From contig NZ_JACOPW010000002.1 in the NCBI RefSeq assembly GCF_015461845.1, positions 930,001 through 994,000 on the forward strand: a DNA stretch of 64,000 bases, written 5' to 3'. The position numbers were made by a program, and so were the translations under genes. Of this stretch, positions 35,340 to 45,694 are shown piece by piece. Numbering within the stretch: position 1 is the first letter of the stretch; every line of letters begins with the position of its first letter. The notes beneath the pieces are model-generated. The model did not search any database, was not told the origin of the DNA, and saw only the letters and a program-made list of their open reading frames with translations. Source of the stretch: Pseudomonas mucoides. Lineage in GTDB: Bacteria; Pseudomonadota; Gammaproteobacteria; Pseudomonadales; Pseudomonadaceae.

Positions 35340-36470
35340 GTGATCAAACGCCGGCTGAATGAACTGGATTTGCTGCGTTTTCTGGCAGCGCTCGCCGTGG
35401 TGTTTTTTCACTATGCTTTTCGCGGGTATGCAAAAGGCGACATGTCTGAAATGCCCTATCCGCTGTTGGCAGAGCCTGCCAAATACGGTTACTTGGGCGT
35501 CGAACTGTTTTTTATGATCAGCGGATTCGTCATTCTGATGACCGCGTCGGGCAATAATCTAAGAGCGTTTTTCATCTCCCGCGCCATTCGCCTCTACCCT
35601 GCTTTCTGGGTGTGCTGCACCCTGACTTTTCTAGTCACGCTGGCCATCGGACAGCCGCGCTACAGCGCTGGTATTTATCAATACATTATTAACATGACGT
35701 TGCTGGGCGACTTTGTGGGCGTCGAGCCGATAGACGGCGTGTACTGGTCGCTGTTTGTAGAAATAAAGTTCTACCTGATGATCTCCATTCTCCTGGCCTT
35801 CAAGAAAATAGAAAAAATAGAAACCTTTCTTGTGTGCTGGCTACTGATCTCTGCCGGTGCCGAAGTCTTCACCTTTGAAAAGTTGCGCTCGACATTAATT
35901 ACCGACTACGCCGCCTATTTCATCGCGGGTGCGACGTTCTACATGATCTGGGCCAAGGGGTTCACCAAAAGACGCGTGCTGCTCCTGGCGGGCGCGTTGG
36001 CATTGGCCTGCTTCACCGCCGTCGTATGGGCCGAATTGCTCGAAACCAAATACCCAACCGACTTCGATCCGCTGATCGTCTGCAGCATGATCATCCTGTT
36101 TTTCATGACGTTCCTCCTGGTGGCAACCAACAAGACAGCAGCCGTAGGAGCCTTCAACTGGACGGCATTAGGTGCGCTGACTTACCCGCTATACCTGCTG
36201 CATCAAATGATCGGCTTCATGATCTTCAACATCGCCTATCCGGCGGTAAACCCGCACGTCCTGCTCTGGGGCACTATCGCGTTGATGATCGGTGCGTCTC
36301 ATGTCATCCACACAAAAATAGAAACCCCCATTGCCAGGCACTTTAAAAAAGCCCTGTCATTCTCCTTCAAGCGTGTCGAGGCGAATAAGCCAAGGTATCT
36401 GCGGCCGGTTGAGCGTCAAGCGGACGCAAAACCGACCGAGCCAATCCCTAAATCATCGGCGAAGCACTGA
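35340..36470 (+). CDS. Acyltransferase-3 family membrane protein (EPS decoration)
   Basis: 376 aa from GTG 35340, preferred because GGAG lies 7 nt upstream; another GTG two codons earlier is too close. About ten membrane segments. Family motifs: [19 protein letters not shown] at the N-terminus with the conserved His, [28 protein letters not shown] and SLFVEIKFY. Members of this OafA/WcaH-like family move acetyl or succinyl groups to sugars across the inner membrane. Codon use is more AT-rich than the rest of the operon (many AAA, ATA), hinting at a separate origin, and a 190-bp gap precedes it. Its 3' end overlaps the convergent treS gene by 23 bp. Confidence 0.85.
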   Translation: MIKRRLNELDLLRFLAALAVVFFHYAFRGYAKGDMSEMPYPLLAEPAKYGYLGVELFFMISGFVILMTASGNNLRAFFISRAIRLYPAFWVCCTLTFLVTLAIGQPRYSAGIYQYIINMTLLGDFVGVEPIDGVYWSLFVEIKFYLMISILLAFKKIEKIETFLVCWLLISAGAEVFTFEKLRSTLITDYAAYFIAGATFYMIWAKGFTKRRVLLLAGALALACFTAVVWAELLETKYPTDFDPLIVCSMIILFFMTFLLVATNKTAAVGAFNWTALGALTYPLYLLHQMIGFMIFNIAYPAVNPHVLLWGTIALMIGASHVIHTKIETPIARHFKKALSFSFKRVEANKPRYLRPVERQADAKPTEPIPKSSAKH

Positions 36471-38514
36471 CCACCCGCAGCGCCAATCCTTCGAACGCAT
36501 CCAGCGTGATGGTGAATTCCCCTTCAGGCGTCAGGTCCCCTTCCACCCGCTCATTGATGATGTCGACCACCGGTCCCGGCGCAATGTTGGGCAGGTGCAG
36601 GGTTTCAGTGATCGGCGTGGAGCCGAAGTTCAGCGCAGTGATTTGCGTGCCTTTGCCGGCCGGTAATTCGTGGACCATGACCAGCAGCCCCGGATGCTCG
36701 ACATCCGGAATCAGGATCTGCCGACTGGCGGCAATGTCGTAGGCGCGGCGTGCAGCGAGGATTCGTTTGAGTTGCGAGACGAACGAATCCGGATCCTTCA
36801 ATTGGCTGGTCAGGCTGCCATACAACGTCTTCGGTCGCGGCATCTGCCCGGCCGAGAGTTCTGCTTCGGGGTTGAGGTCGACCAGATCATAAGCGCCGCG
36901 ATGAATCCACCGGGTGTCGCCGTCGTGCATCAAATGCGCGACCTGTTCGGCCGGCAATGGCAGCGCACCGACCAGATCCCATCCAGACAACGCGAATACG
37001 CCGGGCTGCATCGCGTTGTACATCACCAACAGCAAATGCACCTGACGAATCTGCTGGATGTCCTCGGCGGTGATCGCGTCGAGATCACGAATCCCCAGCG
37101 CGGCCGTGATGATGCTGGCGGTGGTGCAGGACACACCGTTGGTGACGAACTTCAGATTGTACGGCGCGTGTTCCCCGGCCAGGCGTTCATACATCTGCTC
37201 GCGAATGTGCTCGCGCAGGATGTTGCCGGGGAAGGTCTGGCCCTGATAGAGGAAGTTATCGTGGGCGTGCAGCGTCCAGAAATGCACCAGTTCCAGGGTC
37301 AGTTCGTCGTGGTTTTGCAACGCGTGGATCAACGAACCGGGGTCGATACCGAGGGTGTGCATCTGCCGCAGCATCAGGCGCAGGAACTCGGTATCGCCCA
37401 TCAGCAGCGCATGCTGGTAGGCCGGTCGGGTGATGAAATCGTATGAAAGATCCGCGCCGCCGTGGGACATGGCGGCGATGTCGTCGACGGTCAGGTTGAG
37501 CTCCTGAAAACTGAAGCCGCCCGCCTTGCGGATCGCCCCGGCCAGCAACTGATTGCCGGTGATCGACAGCGGATGGCTTTCCGACCAGGCGGTGCCGTCG
37601 AGTTTGCGTTCGACGCCGAGAAAACCGTTGGCATCCAGACGCAGGATCTTGGCGCCCATCACGTCGATGGCGTGCAGCGCGTCGCCGATGATCATCTGCT
37701 GCGCGGCGAAGGTTGGGTCCAGCCAGTTCAGCGAGGGCTGCCCTTCCTTGAAGTAATGCAAATAGACCCAGCGGCGCGGCTTGCCGTCGACGCCCACCAC
37801 AACCGGTGTCGCGCTCCAGTCAGTTTCCTTGACCCCAGGCTCGAAAAAAATTACTCGCTGCAACTGGCCGACGATGTAGTGCTTGTCGCGGAGCACGTCA
37901 ACCTGCAACGGGCTGAGGTTTTGCGCATCGCGGCCCTCAGCGATGTCGGGCAGCAGCGGCCAGTCTTCTTCGCGGATTTCCACCATGTGGTAGAGGCCGG
38001 GATAGTCCTCATACGCCATCTCGGCCAAACGGAAGTCTGCGCCTTTGCCGGTGTGCGACGGGATCACGTCATCGATGATCACCGCGTTGTGCGCGGCGGC
38101 CATGCGCACCAGCGCCTGCAACTGCGCCTCGGTGCCCAGTTGCGGGTCGATGTCGAAACTGATGCGGTCGAAATTGCCGTCAATCGTCGGCGTGCGTTCG
38201 GTGCCCGTCAGGCCGCCGGACATTTTCAGCGGGCCATTGTGAATGCCCTGAATGCCGATTCTCGACAGCGCATGCCACAAGGTTTCATCGCCCAGGGCTT
38301 CCAGCACGGTGCCGTTCTCCCGGGTGACGATGGACGCCGGGTACGCCGTGAACCACACCGACGCCAACGCCGACGCATCGCGCGGCCGGGTATGCGCATA
38401 GGGTTGTTGCCACAAGCGGCCCTGCCCGGAATAGAGCCTGGCCCGCTGCCGGGCGGCGTGCAGCATGGATTGTTCAACCAGCCAGATCACATGGTTCTTG
38501 TCCGCTGCGGTCAT
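36448..38514 (-). CDS. treS: Trehalose synthase (maltose alpha-D-glucosyltransferase), P. stutzeri type
   Basis: 688 aa from ATG 38514 (AGGTGA upstream). GH13 fold with the catalytic triad visible: nucleophile Asp294 in LRLDANGF, acid/base Glu338 in FQELNLT and Asp403 in LQNHDELT. From memory the sequence closely follows the stand-alone TreS of P. stutzeri (about 689 aa), which interconverts maltose and trehalose in the cytosol. It lacks the fused maltokinase domain seen in other TreS proteins. Trehalose is a compatible solute linked to desiccation and osmotic tolerance, as is EPS, but the two loci are convergent and not one operon. Confidence 0.9.
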   Translation of the reverse strand: MTAADKNHVIWLVEQSMLHAARQRARLYSGQGRLWQQPYAHTRPRDASALASVWFTAYPASIVTRENGTVLEALGDETLWHALSRIGIQGIHNGPLKMSGGLTGTERTPTIDGNFDRISFDIDPQLGTEAQLQALVRMAAAHNAVIIDDVIPSHTGKGADFRLAEMAYEDYPGLYHMVEIREEDWPLLPDIAEGRDAQNLSPLQVDVLRDKHYIVGQLQRVIFFEPGVKETDWSATPVVVGVDGKPRRWVYLHYFKEGQPSLNWLDPTFAAQQMIIGDALHAIDVMGAKILRLDANGFLGVERKLDGTAWSESHPLSITGNQLLAGAIRKAGGFSFQELNLTVDDIAAMSHGGADLSYDFITRPAYQHALLMGDTEFLRLMLRQMHTLGIDPGSLIHALQNHDELTLELVHFWTLHAHDNFLYQGQTFPGNILREHIREQMYERLAGEHAPYNLKFVTNGVSCTTASIITAALGIRDLDAITAEDIQQIRQVHLLLVMYNAMQPGVFALSGWDLVGALPLPAEQVAHLMHDGDTRWIHRGAYDLVDLNPEAELSAGQMPRPKTLYGSLTSQLKDPDSFVSQLKRILAARRAYDIAASRQILIPDVEHPGLLVMVHELPAGKGTQITALNFGSTPITETLHLPNIAPGPVVDIINERVEGDLTPEGEFTITLDAFEGLALRVVSASPMI

Positions 38515-38744
38515 AAAAACAATCACCTGTCATTGAAGTCAGAGGCGCGAGGCCCGTGTTCATAGGGCGTCGCTCGTTTTTATATGAGGCCCTGTGGCGG
38601 GATTCGTTGCATTGACCGGCGAACGCTTTCAAGTAGGAGGTATCGCCGCCGATACAATGAAAGCGTCATGGATACGGCGTACGGTGTCCGGCATCGAGCG
38701 TCTTATCGCTCTCACTTGCGAGCGTTCCTCGCCAAGGAAGCACA

Positions 38745-39596
38745 ATGATCACTGTTTCAACTTCAACGAATGCGGCGATGTCAGCCTACGCGGCGGCCGT
38801 CGATTCCAAGTCTGCCACTGCCCGGCAGCCGGTCGCTCAAGACGACACGGCGCAGGCCAAGGCCTCAAACACCGATTCGGTGAGCCTCTCCAGCACCTCC
38901 ACCGATTACAGCAGCTCGATCGTCGGCAATGCGCCGTACTTTCCGGTGCGCGTGGGGATGAATGCCGATGCGCTGGTGTTGGGTGCGTCCAAGCCCGGTG
39001 CGATCTCCAGCTCCAAGGACAAGACCTTCCCGGAAGTCGCCGCCGATGCGCGCAAGCGCATGGATGAAAAATACGCGCAGATGACCGCCAGCGGCAAGCC
39101 GTACGCCAAGACCGATGAAGACCGTAACGCGCTGTTCGGCGACCTCGATCGACGCTCGCTGAACGCCGTCGCCACCAATGAAGGCGGCAAGTTCACCGCG
39201 GATGAACAAGCCTCGGCCCAGGCCTTGATGCGCCAGCAGGGCCGTCTCGCCACCGGTTATTACAGCGGCCCGGCGGATCAGGAAAAAAACTGGAAAGACC
39301 CGTTTGCCAACGACCCGGTCGCCCGCGCCCATGCGGCCCTGGATTTTCTCGACAACATGAGCCCCGAGGAAAAGAACACGCCGCAATGGCTGACCCAGCA
39401 CTTGTCGCTGGAAGCGGCGTTGAACCAGGGTGGTGGTTCGGATCCGACCGAGAAAAAGTCCGGGCATTTTCACAACCTGGCTGAAATTCTCGCGGGTGTG
39501 GTGACGGATGGGTCGGACCAGAAAAAAGCCGACGATGGCAAAACTGACGATCCGGCCGCCCTGATCCTGGCCAAGCTTCAAACACAGGTTTCCTGA
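38745..39596 (+). CDS. Hypothetical protein with Ser/Thr-rich N-terminus
   Basis: 283 aa with a good AAGGAAG site. No signal peptide or membrane segment. The first 65 residues are Ala/Ser/Thr-rich and probably disordered (DSVSLSSTSTDYSSS); the middle (about 95-215) is charged and helical with DARKRMDEKYAQM and a DEDRNALFGDLDRRSLNAV block; the C-terminus is acidic and Gly-rich (GGGSDPTEKKSGHFHN). The layout resembles pseudomonad proteins of unknown function that share a SLSS-type N-terminal tag. Divergent from treS. No function assigned; coding status is firm because of length and codon use. Confidence 0.7.
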   Translation: MITVSTSTNAAMSAYAAAVDSKSATARQPVAQDDTAQAKASNTDSVSLSSTSTDYSSSIVGNAPYFPVRVGMNADALVLGASKPGAISSSKDKTFPEVAADARKRMDEKYAQMTASGKPYAKTDEDRNALFGDLDRRSLNAVATNEGGKFTADEQASAQALMRQQGRLATGYYSGPADQEKNWKDPFANDPVARAHAALDFLDNMSPEEKNTPQWLTQHLSLEAALNQGGGSDPTEKKSGHFHNLAEILAGVVTDGSDQKKADDGKTDDPAALILAKLQTQVS

Positions 39597-39606
39597 GCCC
39601 CTCGCA

Positions 39607-39662
39607 CCGCCGCAGTCCCTTGTGGGTGCGAGCTTGCTCGCTCCCACAAGGGACTGCGGCGG
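39607..39662. repeat. REP-core hairpin with 20-bp perfect arms
   Basis: Perfect 20-bp inverted arms at 39607-39626 and 39643-39662 enclose a 16-nt REP core (GCGAGCTTGCTCGC). The outer arm bases (CCGCCGCAGTCCCT) are not part of the usual REP unit. It occupies the gap between two convergent genes and probably acts as a bidirectional terminator. Confidence 0.85.
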
Positions 39663-39671
39663 CTGCAATAT

Positions 39672-41000
39672 TCAGGCAGCGGCGAGTTGGCGTTTGCGGG
39701 CAGGCAATGCAATAACCAGCGCCAGGACAATCAACCCCGCCGCCACCGCAAACGTCACCCGCATGCCATTACCGGCAAACACCGCCCCCATCGCCGAGGC
39801 CCCCGTGATCAACCCCAGATTGCGCGACAGACTGAGCAGCCCGGCAATCACCCCGCGCTGATCGGCGCTGACACCGGTCATGATCAAGGTGTTATTCGCC
39901 GCCTGAAACAGCGCATAACTGGCCGTGATCACCGCGATGGGAACGACGTAGCCAGGCACACCAAAACCCACCGGCATAATCGCCAACACCCCGGCGCCCA
40001 ACGCCATGGTGACCAGCCCGAACACCATCATGCGCTGCCCCCCGAATCGATCCACCAGACGCCCCGCCGGCACCCCGCCCAGCGCCGCCACCAGCGGACC
40101 GACCGACAAGGTTAACCCGACCAGCGCGGCGTTCAGCCCCAGCGTACCCGAGAGATAAAACGGCCCCACCACCAGTGTCGACATCATCACCGTCGACACC
40201 AAGGCGCTCATGGCCAGGCTCGCACTCAGCCCACGTTCACGGAACATCGCCAGCTTGATGAGGGGCGACGTGGATCTCGCCTCGACCCACAGGAAAACCC
40301 CACCACCGATACCAGCAATCAGCAGCACCCACCCTTCACCCAACGTCATGGCCAGCGCATACGCACCGAGCGTCAGCGCCAACAGCAGCGTCCCGGGGAA
40401 GTCGAAAGCGCTACGCCGAGCTACCGGCCGATCTGCCGGCAAACAGCGGTAAGCGAGTACAACATTCAAAACACCCAACGGCACGTTGACCAGAAAAATC
40501 GTCTGCCAGCCGAACCCGGAAATCAGCACACCGCCCAACGAAGGACCCAGCGTGGTGCCCATCGCCGACATCGTCCCCAGCAAGCCCATGGCGTTGCCGG
40601 TTTGCGCTTTCGGCACCGTATCCGCGACAAACGCCACGGTCAGCGCCAACATGATCGCCGCGCCCAGACCTTGCACGGCACGGGCCGCCACCAGCCAGCC
40701 CAGCGAAGGCGCGAGCCCACAGGCCAGCGAAGCCAGGGTGAAAATGACGATCCCACCCAACAACAAGCGTTTGCGCCCGATCAAGTCACCGAGCCGCCCG
40801 ACGCTGACAATCAACGTCGTGATCGCCAGCAGATACGCCAGGACAATCCATTGCACATCTTGAAACGCTGCATCAAAGGTCTGAGCCAACGTCGGCAATC
40901 CGGCATTGGCGATGCTGGTGTCGAGGGAAGGCATCAACATTGACAGCGAAAGGCTGGCAAGCGCCCAGCGGACCGGGGTGGATGGCGTGAGGGTTTTCAT
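39672..41000 (-). CDS. MFS transporter (DHA2-like drug exporter)
   Basis: 442 aa from ATG 41000; GAAGGGGC precedes it. Motif D1-like LDTSIANAGLPTLAQTF at the N-terminus, WIVLAYLLAITTLIVSVGRLGDLIGRKR (motif A, in two parts), ARAVQGLGAAIM and the motif-C GTTLGPSLGG. These are marks of the EmrB/QacA (DHA2) branch of proton-driven exporters; 442 aa is at the short end for 14 segments. No EmrA-like partner is adjacent. Divergent from a LysR gene with a long inverted repeat in the shared gap, so it is probably the regulator's target. Confidence 0.85.
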   Translation of the reverse strand: MKTLTPSTPVRWALASLSLSMLMPSLDTSIANAGLPTLAQTFDAAFQDVQWIVLAYLLAITTLIVSVGRLGDLIGRKRLLLGGIVIFTLASLACGLAPSLGWLVAARAVQGLGAAIMLALTVAFVADTVPKAQTGNAMGLLGTMSAMGTTLGPSLGGVLISGFGWQTIFLVNVPLGVLNVVLAYRCLPADRPVARRSAFDFPGTLLLALTLGAYALAMTLGEGWVLLIAGIGGGVFLWVEARSTSPLIKLAMFRERGLSASLAMSALVSTVMMSTLVVGPFYLSGTLGLNAALVGLTLSVGPLVAALGGVPAGRLVDRFGGQRMMVFGLVTMALGAGVLAIMPVGFGVPGYVVPIAVITASYALFQAANNTLIMTGVSADQRGVIAGLLSLSRNLGLITGASAMGAVFAGNGMRVTFAVAAGLIVLALVIALPARKRQLAAA

Positions 41001-41046
41001 GGGCAGGCCCCTTCTGAAAGATTGGCTTTCAGCGTAAGCGCGCTGC

Positions 41047-41102
41047 TGGCATGGCGGAAGACGCAGCGTTTGCACTTGATACCTGCACACAACGCCATGC
41101 CA
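41047..41102. promoter_or_regulatory. 10-bp inverted repeat in the MFS-LysR promoter gap
   Basis: TGGCATGGCG (41047-41056) and CGCCATGCCA (41093-41102) are perfect inverted copies 36 bp apart in the 128-bp divergent gap. The distance fits a LysR tetramer contacting two separate half-sites or two operators. The regulator assignment is inferred. Confidence 0.45.
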
Positions 41103-41128
41103 CCGCCAAGTCGTGCTAACGTTCAGCC

Positions 41129-42025
41129 ATGACCACGCCCGATCTGAACCTGCTGATTACCCTTGATGCCTTGCTCGCCGAAGGCAGTGTGGCGCGCGCC
41201 GCTCAACGCTTGCGCCTGAGCCCGTCGGCGATGAGCCGTGCGCTGGCGCGCTTGCGCGAAACCACCGGCGACCCGCTGCTGGTGCGCGCCGGCCGTGGGC
41301 TGGTGCCGACACCGCGAGCGCTGGAACTGCGCGAACAAGTCAGCCAATTGGTGCAGCACGCCGAAGCGGTACTGCGCCCCGCCGAGCAACTCGACCTCAA
41401 GCACCTGACCCGAACCTTCACCCTGCGCACCAGCGACGGCTTCGTCGAAAACTTCGGCCCGGCACTCATCGCCCGTCTCAGCGAGCAAGCGCCCGGCGTG
41501 CGTTTGCACTTCCTGCAGAAACTCAACAAGGACAGCGCGCTGCTGCGCGATGGAAGCGTCGATCTGGAAACCGGCGTGGTCGGCGACACCACCAGCCCCG
41601 AAGTGCGCACCCGTGCGTTGTTTCAGGACCGCTTTATCGGCGTGACGTGCGCCGGACATGGGTTGAGCGAAGGCGAGATCACGCCCGCCCGTTACGCCTC
41701 TGGCCGGCACATTCTGGTCTCGCGTCGTGGGCGGGACCGCGGGCCGATGGATGAGGCGTTGCAATCACTGGGGCTGGAGCGAGACATTGTCACCATCGTC
41801 GGCGGTTTTTCCGCGGCACTGGCACTGGCCCGCGCCTCGGACCTGATCGCGACCGTCCCCGAACGGCACACGCAAAACCTGCGCGCGGGGTTGCACAGTT
41901 TTTCCCTGCCGATCCCGACGCCGCCGATCACGATCTCCATGCTCTGGCACCCGCGCATGGATGCGGACTCGGCGCATCGGTGGTTGCGCGACTGCGTTCG
42001 TGAGGTGTGCGCGCAGGGGAACTGA
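41129..42025 (+). CDS. LysR-family transcriptional regulator
   Basis: 298 aa. HTH at about 4-62 (DLNLLITLDALLAEGSVARAAQ, LSPSAMSRALARLRE), then a substrate domain from about 90. The start DLNLLxxLDALLxEGSVxxAA is typical of the NodD/PcpR-like subgroup. No effector can be read from sequence. It is divergent from the DHA2 exporter. The gap to ilvD is short (66 bp), but they do not look functionally linked. Confidence 0.87.
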   Translation: MTTPDLNLLITLDALLAEGSVARAAQRLRLSPSAMSRALARLRETTGDPLLVRAGRGLVPTPRALELREQVSQLVQHAEAVLRPAEQLDLKHLTRTFTLRTSDGFVENFGPALIARLSEQAPGVRLHFLQKLNKDSALLRDGSVDLETGVVGDTTSPEVRTRALFQDRFIGVTCAGHGLSEGEITPARYASGRHILVSRRGRDRGPMDEALQSLGLERDIVTIVGGFSAALALARASDLIATVPERHTQNLRAGLHSFSLPIPTPPITISMLWHPRMDADSAHRWLRDCVREVCAQGN

Positions 42026-42091
42026 TTTTTGCCGCACCCGGGTCTAGACTTCAATCCTTGCCGATACGGTCTGCTGATGTGAGCAAAAGTC

Positions 42092-43774
42092 ATGAGCGAC
42101 AAAGACGATCTGCGCAAATACTCCTCCCAGGTCATCGACGGCGTCGAAGCCGCGCCCGCCCGCGCCATGCTGCGCGCCGTGGGTTTCACCGATGCCGACT
42201 TCAAGAAGCCACAGATCGGCATCGCGTCCACCTGGGCGATGGTCACGCCGTGCAACATGCACATCGACAAGCTTGCCCTTGAGGCCGAAAAAGGCGCCAA
42301 CGCGGCGGGCGCCAAAGGCGTCATTTTCAACACCATCACCATTTCCGACGGCATCGCCAACGGCACCGAAGGCATGAAGTATTCGCTGGTGTCGCGGGAG
42401 GTGATCGCCGATTCGATTGAGGTGGTGGTCGGTTGCGAAGGCTTTGACGGGCTGGTGACCGTCGGCGGTTGTGACAAGAACATGCCGGGCTGCCTGATCG
42501 GCATGGCGCGGCTCAACCGTCCGTCGATTTTCGTGTATGGCGGCACGATTCGACCCGGCGCGGGCCATACCGACATCATTTCCGTGTTCGAGGCCGTGGG
42601 CCAGCATGCACGGGGGGATATCAGCGAGATCCAGGTCAAGCAGATTGAAGAAGTGGCGATTCCCGGTCCCGGTTCCTGCGGTGGGATGTACACGGCCAAC
42701 ACCATGGCCTCGGCCATTGAAGCGTTGGGCATGAGTTTGCCCGGTTCCAGTTCTCAGGACGCGGTCGGCACTGACAAGGCCTCAGACAGTTTTCGCGCCG
42801 GCCAGCAAGTGATGGAGCTGCTCAAGCTGGACCTCAAACCCCGCGACATCATGACCCGCCAGGCCTTTGAAAATGCGATCCGCGTGGTCATCGCCCTCGC
42901 CGGCTCGACCAATGCCGTGTTGCACCTGCTGGCCATGGCGAATGCCGTGGATGTTGACCTGACCCTGGACGACTTCGTCGAGCTGGGCAAAGTGTCGCCA
43001 GTGGTGGCCGATCTGCGCCCCAGCGGCAAATACATGATGAGTGAACTGGTGGCCATTGGCGGTATCCAGCCGCTGATGAAACGCATGCTCGCCGCCGGCA
43101 TGCTGCACGGTGATGTGCTGACGGTGACTGGCAAGACCCTGGCGGACAACCTCAAAGACGTGCCCGACTATCCCGAAGGCCAGGACGTGATCCTGCCCTT
43201 CGACACGCCGATCAAGAAGGACTCGCACCTGGTGGTGCTGCACGGCAACCTCTCACCCACCGGCGCCGTGGCCAAGATCACCGGCAAGGAAGGTTTGCGC
43301 TTTGAAGGCACGGCGCGGGTTTATCACGGAGAGGAAGGCGCGCTGGCGGGGATTCTCAATGGCGAGGTCAAGGCGGGCGATGTGATCGTGATCCGCTACG
43401 AAGGGCCCAAGGGCGGTCCGGGTATGCGCGAGATGCTGTCGCCCACTTCGGCGGTGATGGGTAAAGGCTTGGGCAAGGAAGTCGCGTTGATTACAGATGG
43501 GCGTTTTTCGGGTGGCTCGCACGGTTTTGTCGTGGGGCATATCACGCCGGAGGCCTTTGAGGGTGGGCCGATTGCGTTAGTTGAGAATGGCGACAGGATC
43601 ACCATTGACGCCGAAACCCGGCTGATTACAGTGGATGTTTCCGATGCCGTGTTGGCCGAGCGTAAGACCCGTTGGGTGCGGCCGGCGTCCAAGTACAAGC
43701 GTGGGGTGTTGGCGAAGTATGCCAAAACCGTGTCGAGCGCTTCGGAAGGGGCTGTGACGGATAAGTATCTTTAA
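42092..43774 (+). CDS. ilvD: Dihydroxy-acid dehydratase
   Basis: 560 aa, the shorter IlvD class (E. coli IlvD is about 616). Iron-sulfur ligands: Cys in TPCNMHID (about 50), GGCDKNMPG (about 130) and GSCGGMYTANTM (about 200). Other blocks: SSQDAVG, LAGSTNAVLHLLAM and the C-terminal TDGRFSGGSHG. It makes 2-keto acids from dihydroxy acids in isoleucine and valine synthesis, in the cytosol; the short class in aerobes often has a [2Fe-2S] cluster. Sugar-acid dehydratases share the fold but IlvD is the best fit. Monocistronic, ended by a REP hairpin. Confidence 0.88.
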   Translation: MSDKDDLRKYSSQVIDGVEAAPARAMLRAVGFTDADFKKPQIGIASTWAMVTPCNMHIDKLALEAEKGANAAGAKGVIFNTITISDGIANGTEGMKYSLVSREVIADSIEVVVGCEGFDGLVTVGGCDKNMPGCLIGMARLNRPSIFVYGGTIRPGAGHTDIISVFEAVGQHARGDISEIQVKQIEEVAIPGPGSCGGMYTANTMASAIEALGMSLPGSSSQDAVGTDKASDSFRAGQQVMELLKLDLKPRDIMTRQAFENAIRVVIALAGSTNAVLHLLAMANAVDVDLTLDDFVELGKVSPVVADLRPSGKYMMSELVAIGGIQPLMKRMLAAGMLHGDVLTVTGKTLADNLKDVPDYPEGQDVILPFDTPIKKDSHLVVLHGNLSPTGAVAKITGKEGLRFEGTARVYHGEEGALAGILNGEVKAGDVIVIRYEGPKGGPGMREMLSPTSAVMGKGLGKEVALITDGRFSGGSHGFVVGHITPEAFEGGPIALVENGDRITIDAETRLITVDVSDAVLAERKTRWVRPASKYKRGVLAKYAKTVSSASEGAVTDKYL

Positions 43775-43803
43775 GGCTTTGGATTTGTTTTGTTTGGGCT
43801 ATT

Positions 43804-43884
43804 GCCATCGCGAGCAGGCTCACTCCTACATTGGATCTCGGGCGTTTACAAAACCCATGTAGGAGTGAGCCTGCTCGCGATGGC
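43804..43884. repeat. Inverted REP pair with 28-bp perfect arms
   Basis: Two REP units in inverted orientation at 43804-43831 and 43857-43884, perfect reverse complements over 28 bp, with a 25-nt spacer. The core is GCGAGCAGGCTCACTCC. It lies between the convergent ilvD and chemoreceptor genes and probably folds into a stable mRNA stem or terminator. Confidence 0.9.
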
Positions 43885-43905
43885 GTCTATACAGACACCA
43901 TCAAT

Positions 43906-45519
43906 TCAAAGCCTGAACCGATCCACCGACTGCGACAGTTTCCCCGCCAGACTCGACAACTCATCGGTCGTCGACGCCGTCTGCCCAATCACCTTGCTAT
44001 TGCCTTCCGACATCCCCGCAATCATGTCCACCTGATGCGCGATTTCGTTGCTGGCCAGGCTTTGCTCGCCGATGGTGCGGGTAATGTCGTTGACCAGTTG
44101 CGTGGTGCTCAGTGTCGCGTCGAGGATTTCACGAATCGCCCGTTCAACATCGGCGGTCACGGCCATGCCTTTGTCGACCTGCGCCACGCCCGCTTCCATG
44201 CTGGTTACCGCTTCGCGGGTGCTTTGCTGGATGCGCGCGACCATGCTGGCAATTTCCTGAGTGGAGGCGCTGGTGCGGCCGGCGAGGTTGCGCACCTCGT
44301 CGGCGACCACGGCAAAGCCACGGCCCTGCTCACCGGCACGGGCGGCTTCGATGGCGGCGTTCAACGCCAACAGATTGGTCTGGTCAGCGATGCCCTTGAT
44401 CACCTGAATGATGTTGAAAATCCCTTCCGACTCCTTGTCCAGCGTACGAATCACCTGAGCCGACTGCTGCGCGGAACGGGCGATGCCGTCCATGTCTTCG
44501 ACAACCTGATGGATCACCCGACCGCCATCCTTGGCCAGTGACTCGGCCTGGTTAGCCATGTCCAGCGCGCGTTCGGCGTGGCGGGTGATTTCCTCAATGC
44601 TGGCGGTCATTTCGCTGGCGGCGGCGGCCATGGTGCTGGCGGCGGCGCTTTGCTGCTGACTGCTGTCAGCGACCTGATGGCAACCGCTGCTGAGTTGATC
44701 ACTCATGCCGCTGACGCCATGGGCATTGCTGCGTACCACTTCGATCATACCCCGCAGATCGCGCTGCATGGTCGCCAGGCTGCGGATCAACGCGCTGGCT
44801 TCGTCCTTTTGTGTCGGCTCGACAATCGGTTCGCTCAAGTTGCCGTGGGCGATGCTTTGGGCAATCCGGCTGGCGGTCTGCAACGGCCCCATGATGCTCA
44901 GAATCACCCAGCGCCCCTGAATCAACAGCAACACCAGGCTGGCGATCAGCACCACGCCGAGGGTGAAGTTGGCGCTGTGGATGACTTGCGCCGTGCCTTG
45001 GCTGGTCTGCTGCGTGTTGGTTTCGATCAACTCGCTGAGGGCCGCCATCTGGTCTTCCAGTTGGCTGAACGCGGTATTGAAAGTGCCCAGTTCCTTTTGC
45101 GCAGCTTCAGGATTTTCCAGCGCCAGGCCAACGATACGCTCGGCGGCGCTGATGTAGGTGTCGAGGCTCGGTTTGACCTTGTTCAGCGCGGTCTTGAGAG
45201 TGTCGTTGACCGGCAGCTTGAGGTTCTCACCCAGCACGTCACGAAAATGCTTCGCGTGCTCCTCGATGGAACTGTGGACGTCAGCCTTGCTGCTGGTGCT
45301 TTTGCCCAAGCCCACCAGCATCGCCGACAGCACGTCAGCGCGCAGGGCGTCGTGCATCATGTCGGCTTCGAGGTGATTGCGCAGCGCCGTCATGCTGACC
45401 TCGCTTTCGTTCACTGCGTCAGCCATCTGTGTGTTGCCCACGTAACTGACCAGGCTGACGATCAGCGCGGTCAGCAAACTGGTGCCAATCAACAAGAGTA
45501 AACGGAGTTTTATAGACAT
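43906..45519 (-). CDS. Methyl-accepting chemotaxis protein
   Basis: 537 aa from ATG 45519. TM1 at about 6-28, a periplasmic four-helix-bundle-type sensor region (about 35-185), TM2 at about 188-208 ([18 protein letters not shown]), a HAMP domain after it ([20 protein letters not shown]) and the cytoplasmic signalling domain with the tip [19 protein letters not shown]. The ligand is unknown. The signalling domain is of the length common in Pseudomonas receptors. The gene lies alone, convergent with ilvD. Confidence 0.92.
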   Translation of the reverse strand: MSIKLRLLLLIGTSLLTALIVSLVSYVGNTQMADAVNESEVSMTALRNHLEADMMHDALRADVLSAMLVGLGKSTSSKADVHSSIEEHAKHFRDVLGENLKLPVNDTLKTALNKVKPSLDTYISAAERIVGLALENPEAAQKELGTFNTAFSQLEDQMAALSELIETNTQQTSQGTAQVIHSANFTLGVVLIASLVLLLIQGRWVILSIMGPLQTASRIAQSIAHGNLSEPIVEPTQKDEASALIRSLATMQRDLRGMIEVVRSNAHGVSGMSDQLSSGCHQVADSSQQQSAAASTMAAAASEMTASIEEITRHAERALDMANQAESLAKDGGRVIHQVVEDMDGIARSAQQSAQVIRTLDKESEGIFNIIQVIKGIADQTNLLALNAAIEAARAGEQGRGFAVVADEVRNLAGRTSASTQEIASMVARIQQSTREAVTSMEAGVAQVDKGMAVTADVERAIREILDATLSTTQLVNDITRTIGEQSLASNEIAHQVDMIAGMSEGNSKVIGQTASTTDELSSLAGKLSQSVDRFRL

Positions 45520-45694
45520 GGTGCAGCCCTCTGTTGGCACGTCGGCATTATGAAAACGCTATCGACTGCAAACGCCACATATTTAAGGCAGGACCGGCAC
45601 TTTTCGCATTTTGCGACACGCGGTAGGCAACGCCGCTGTTTTTTGCGCCCCTCCTTCCTGAACCTAGTCTCAAAACCCCAGTCATACAGGCGCC

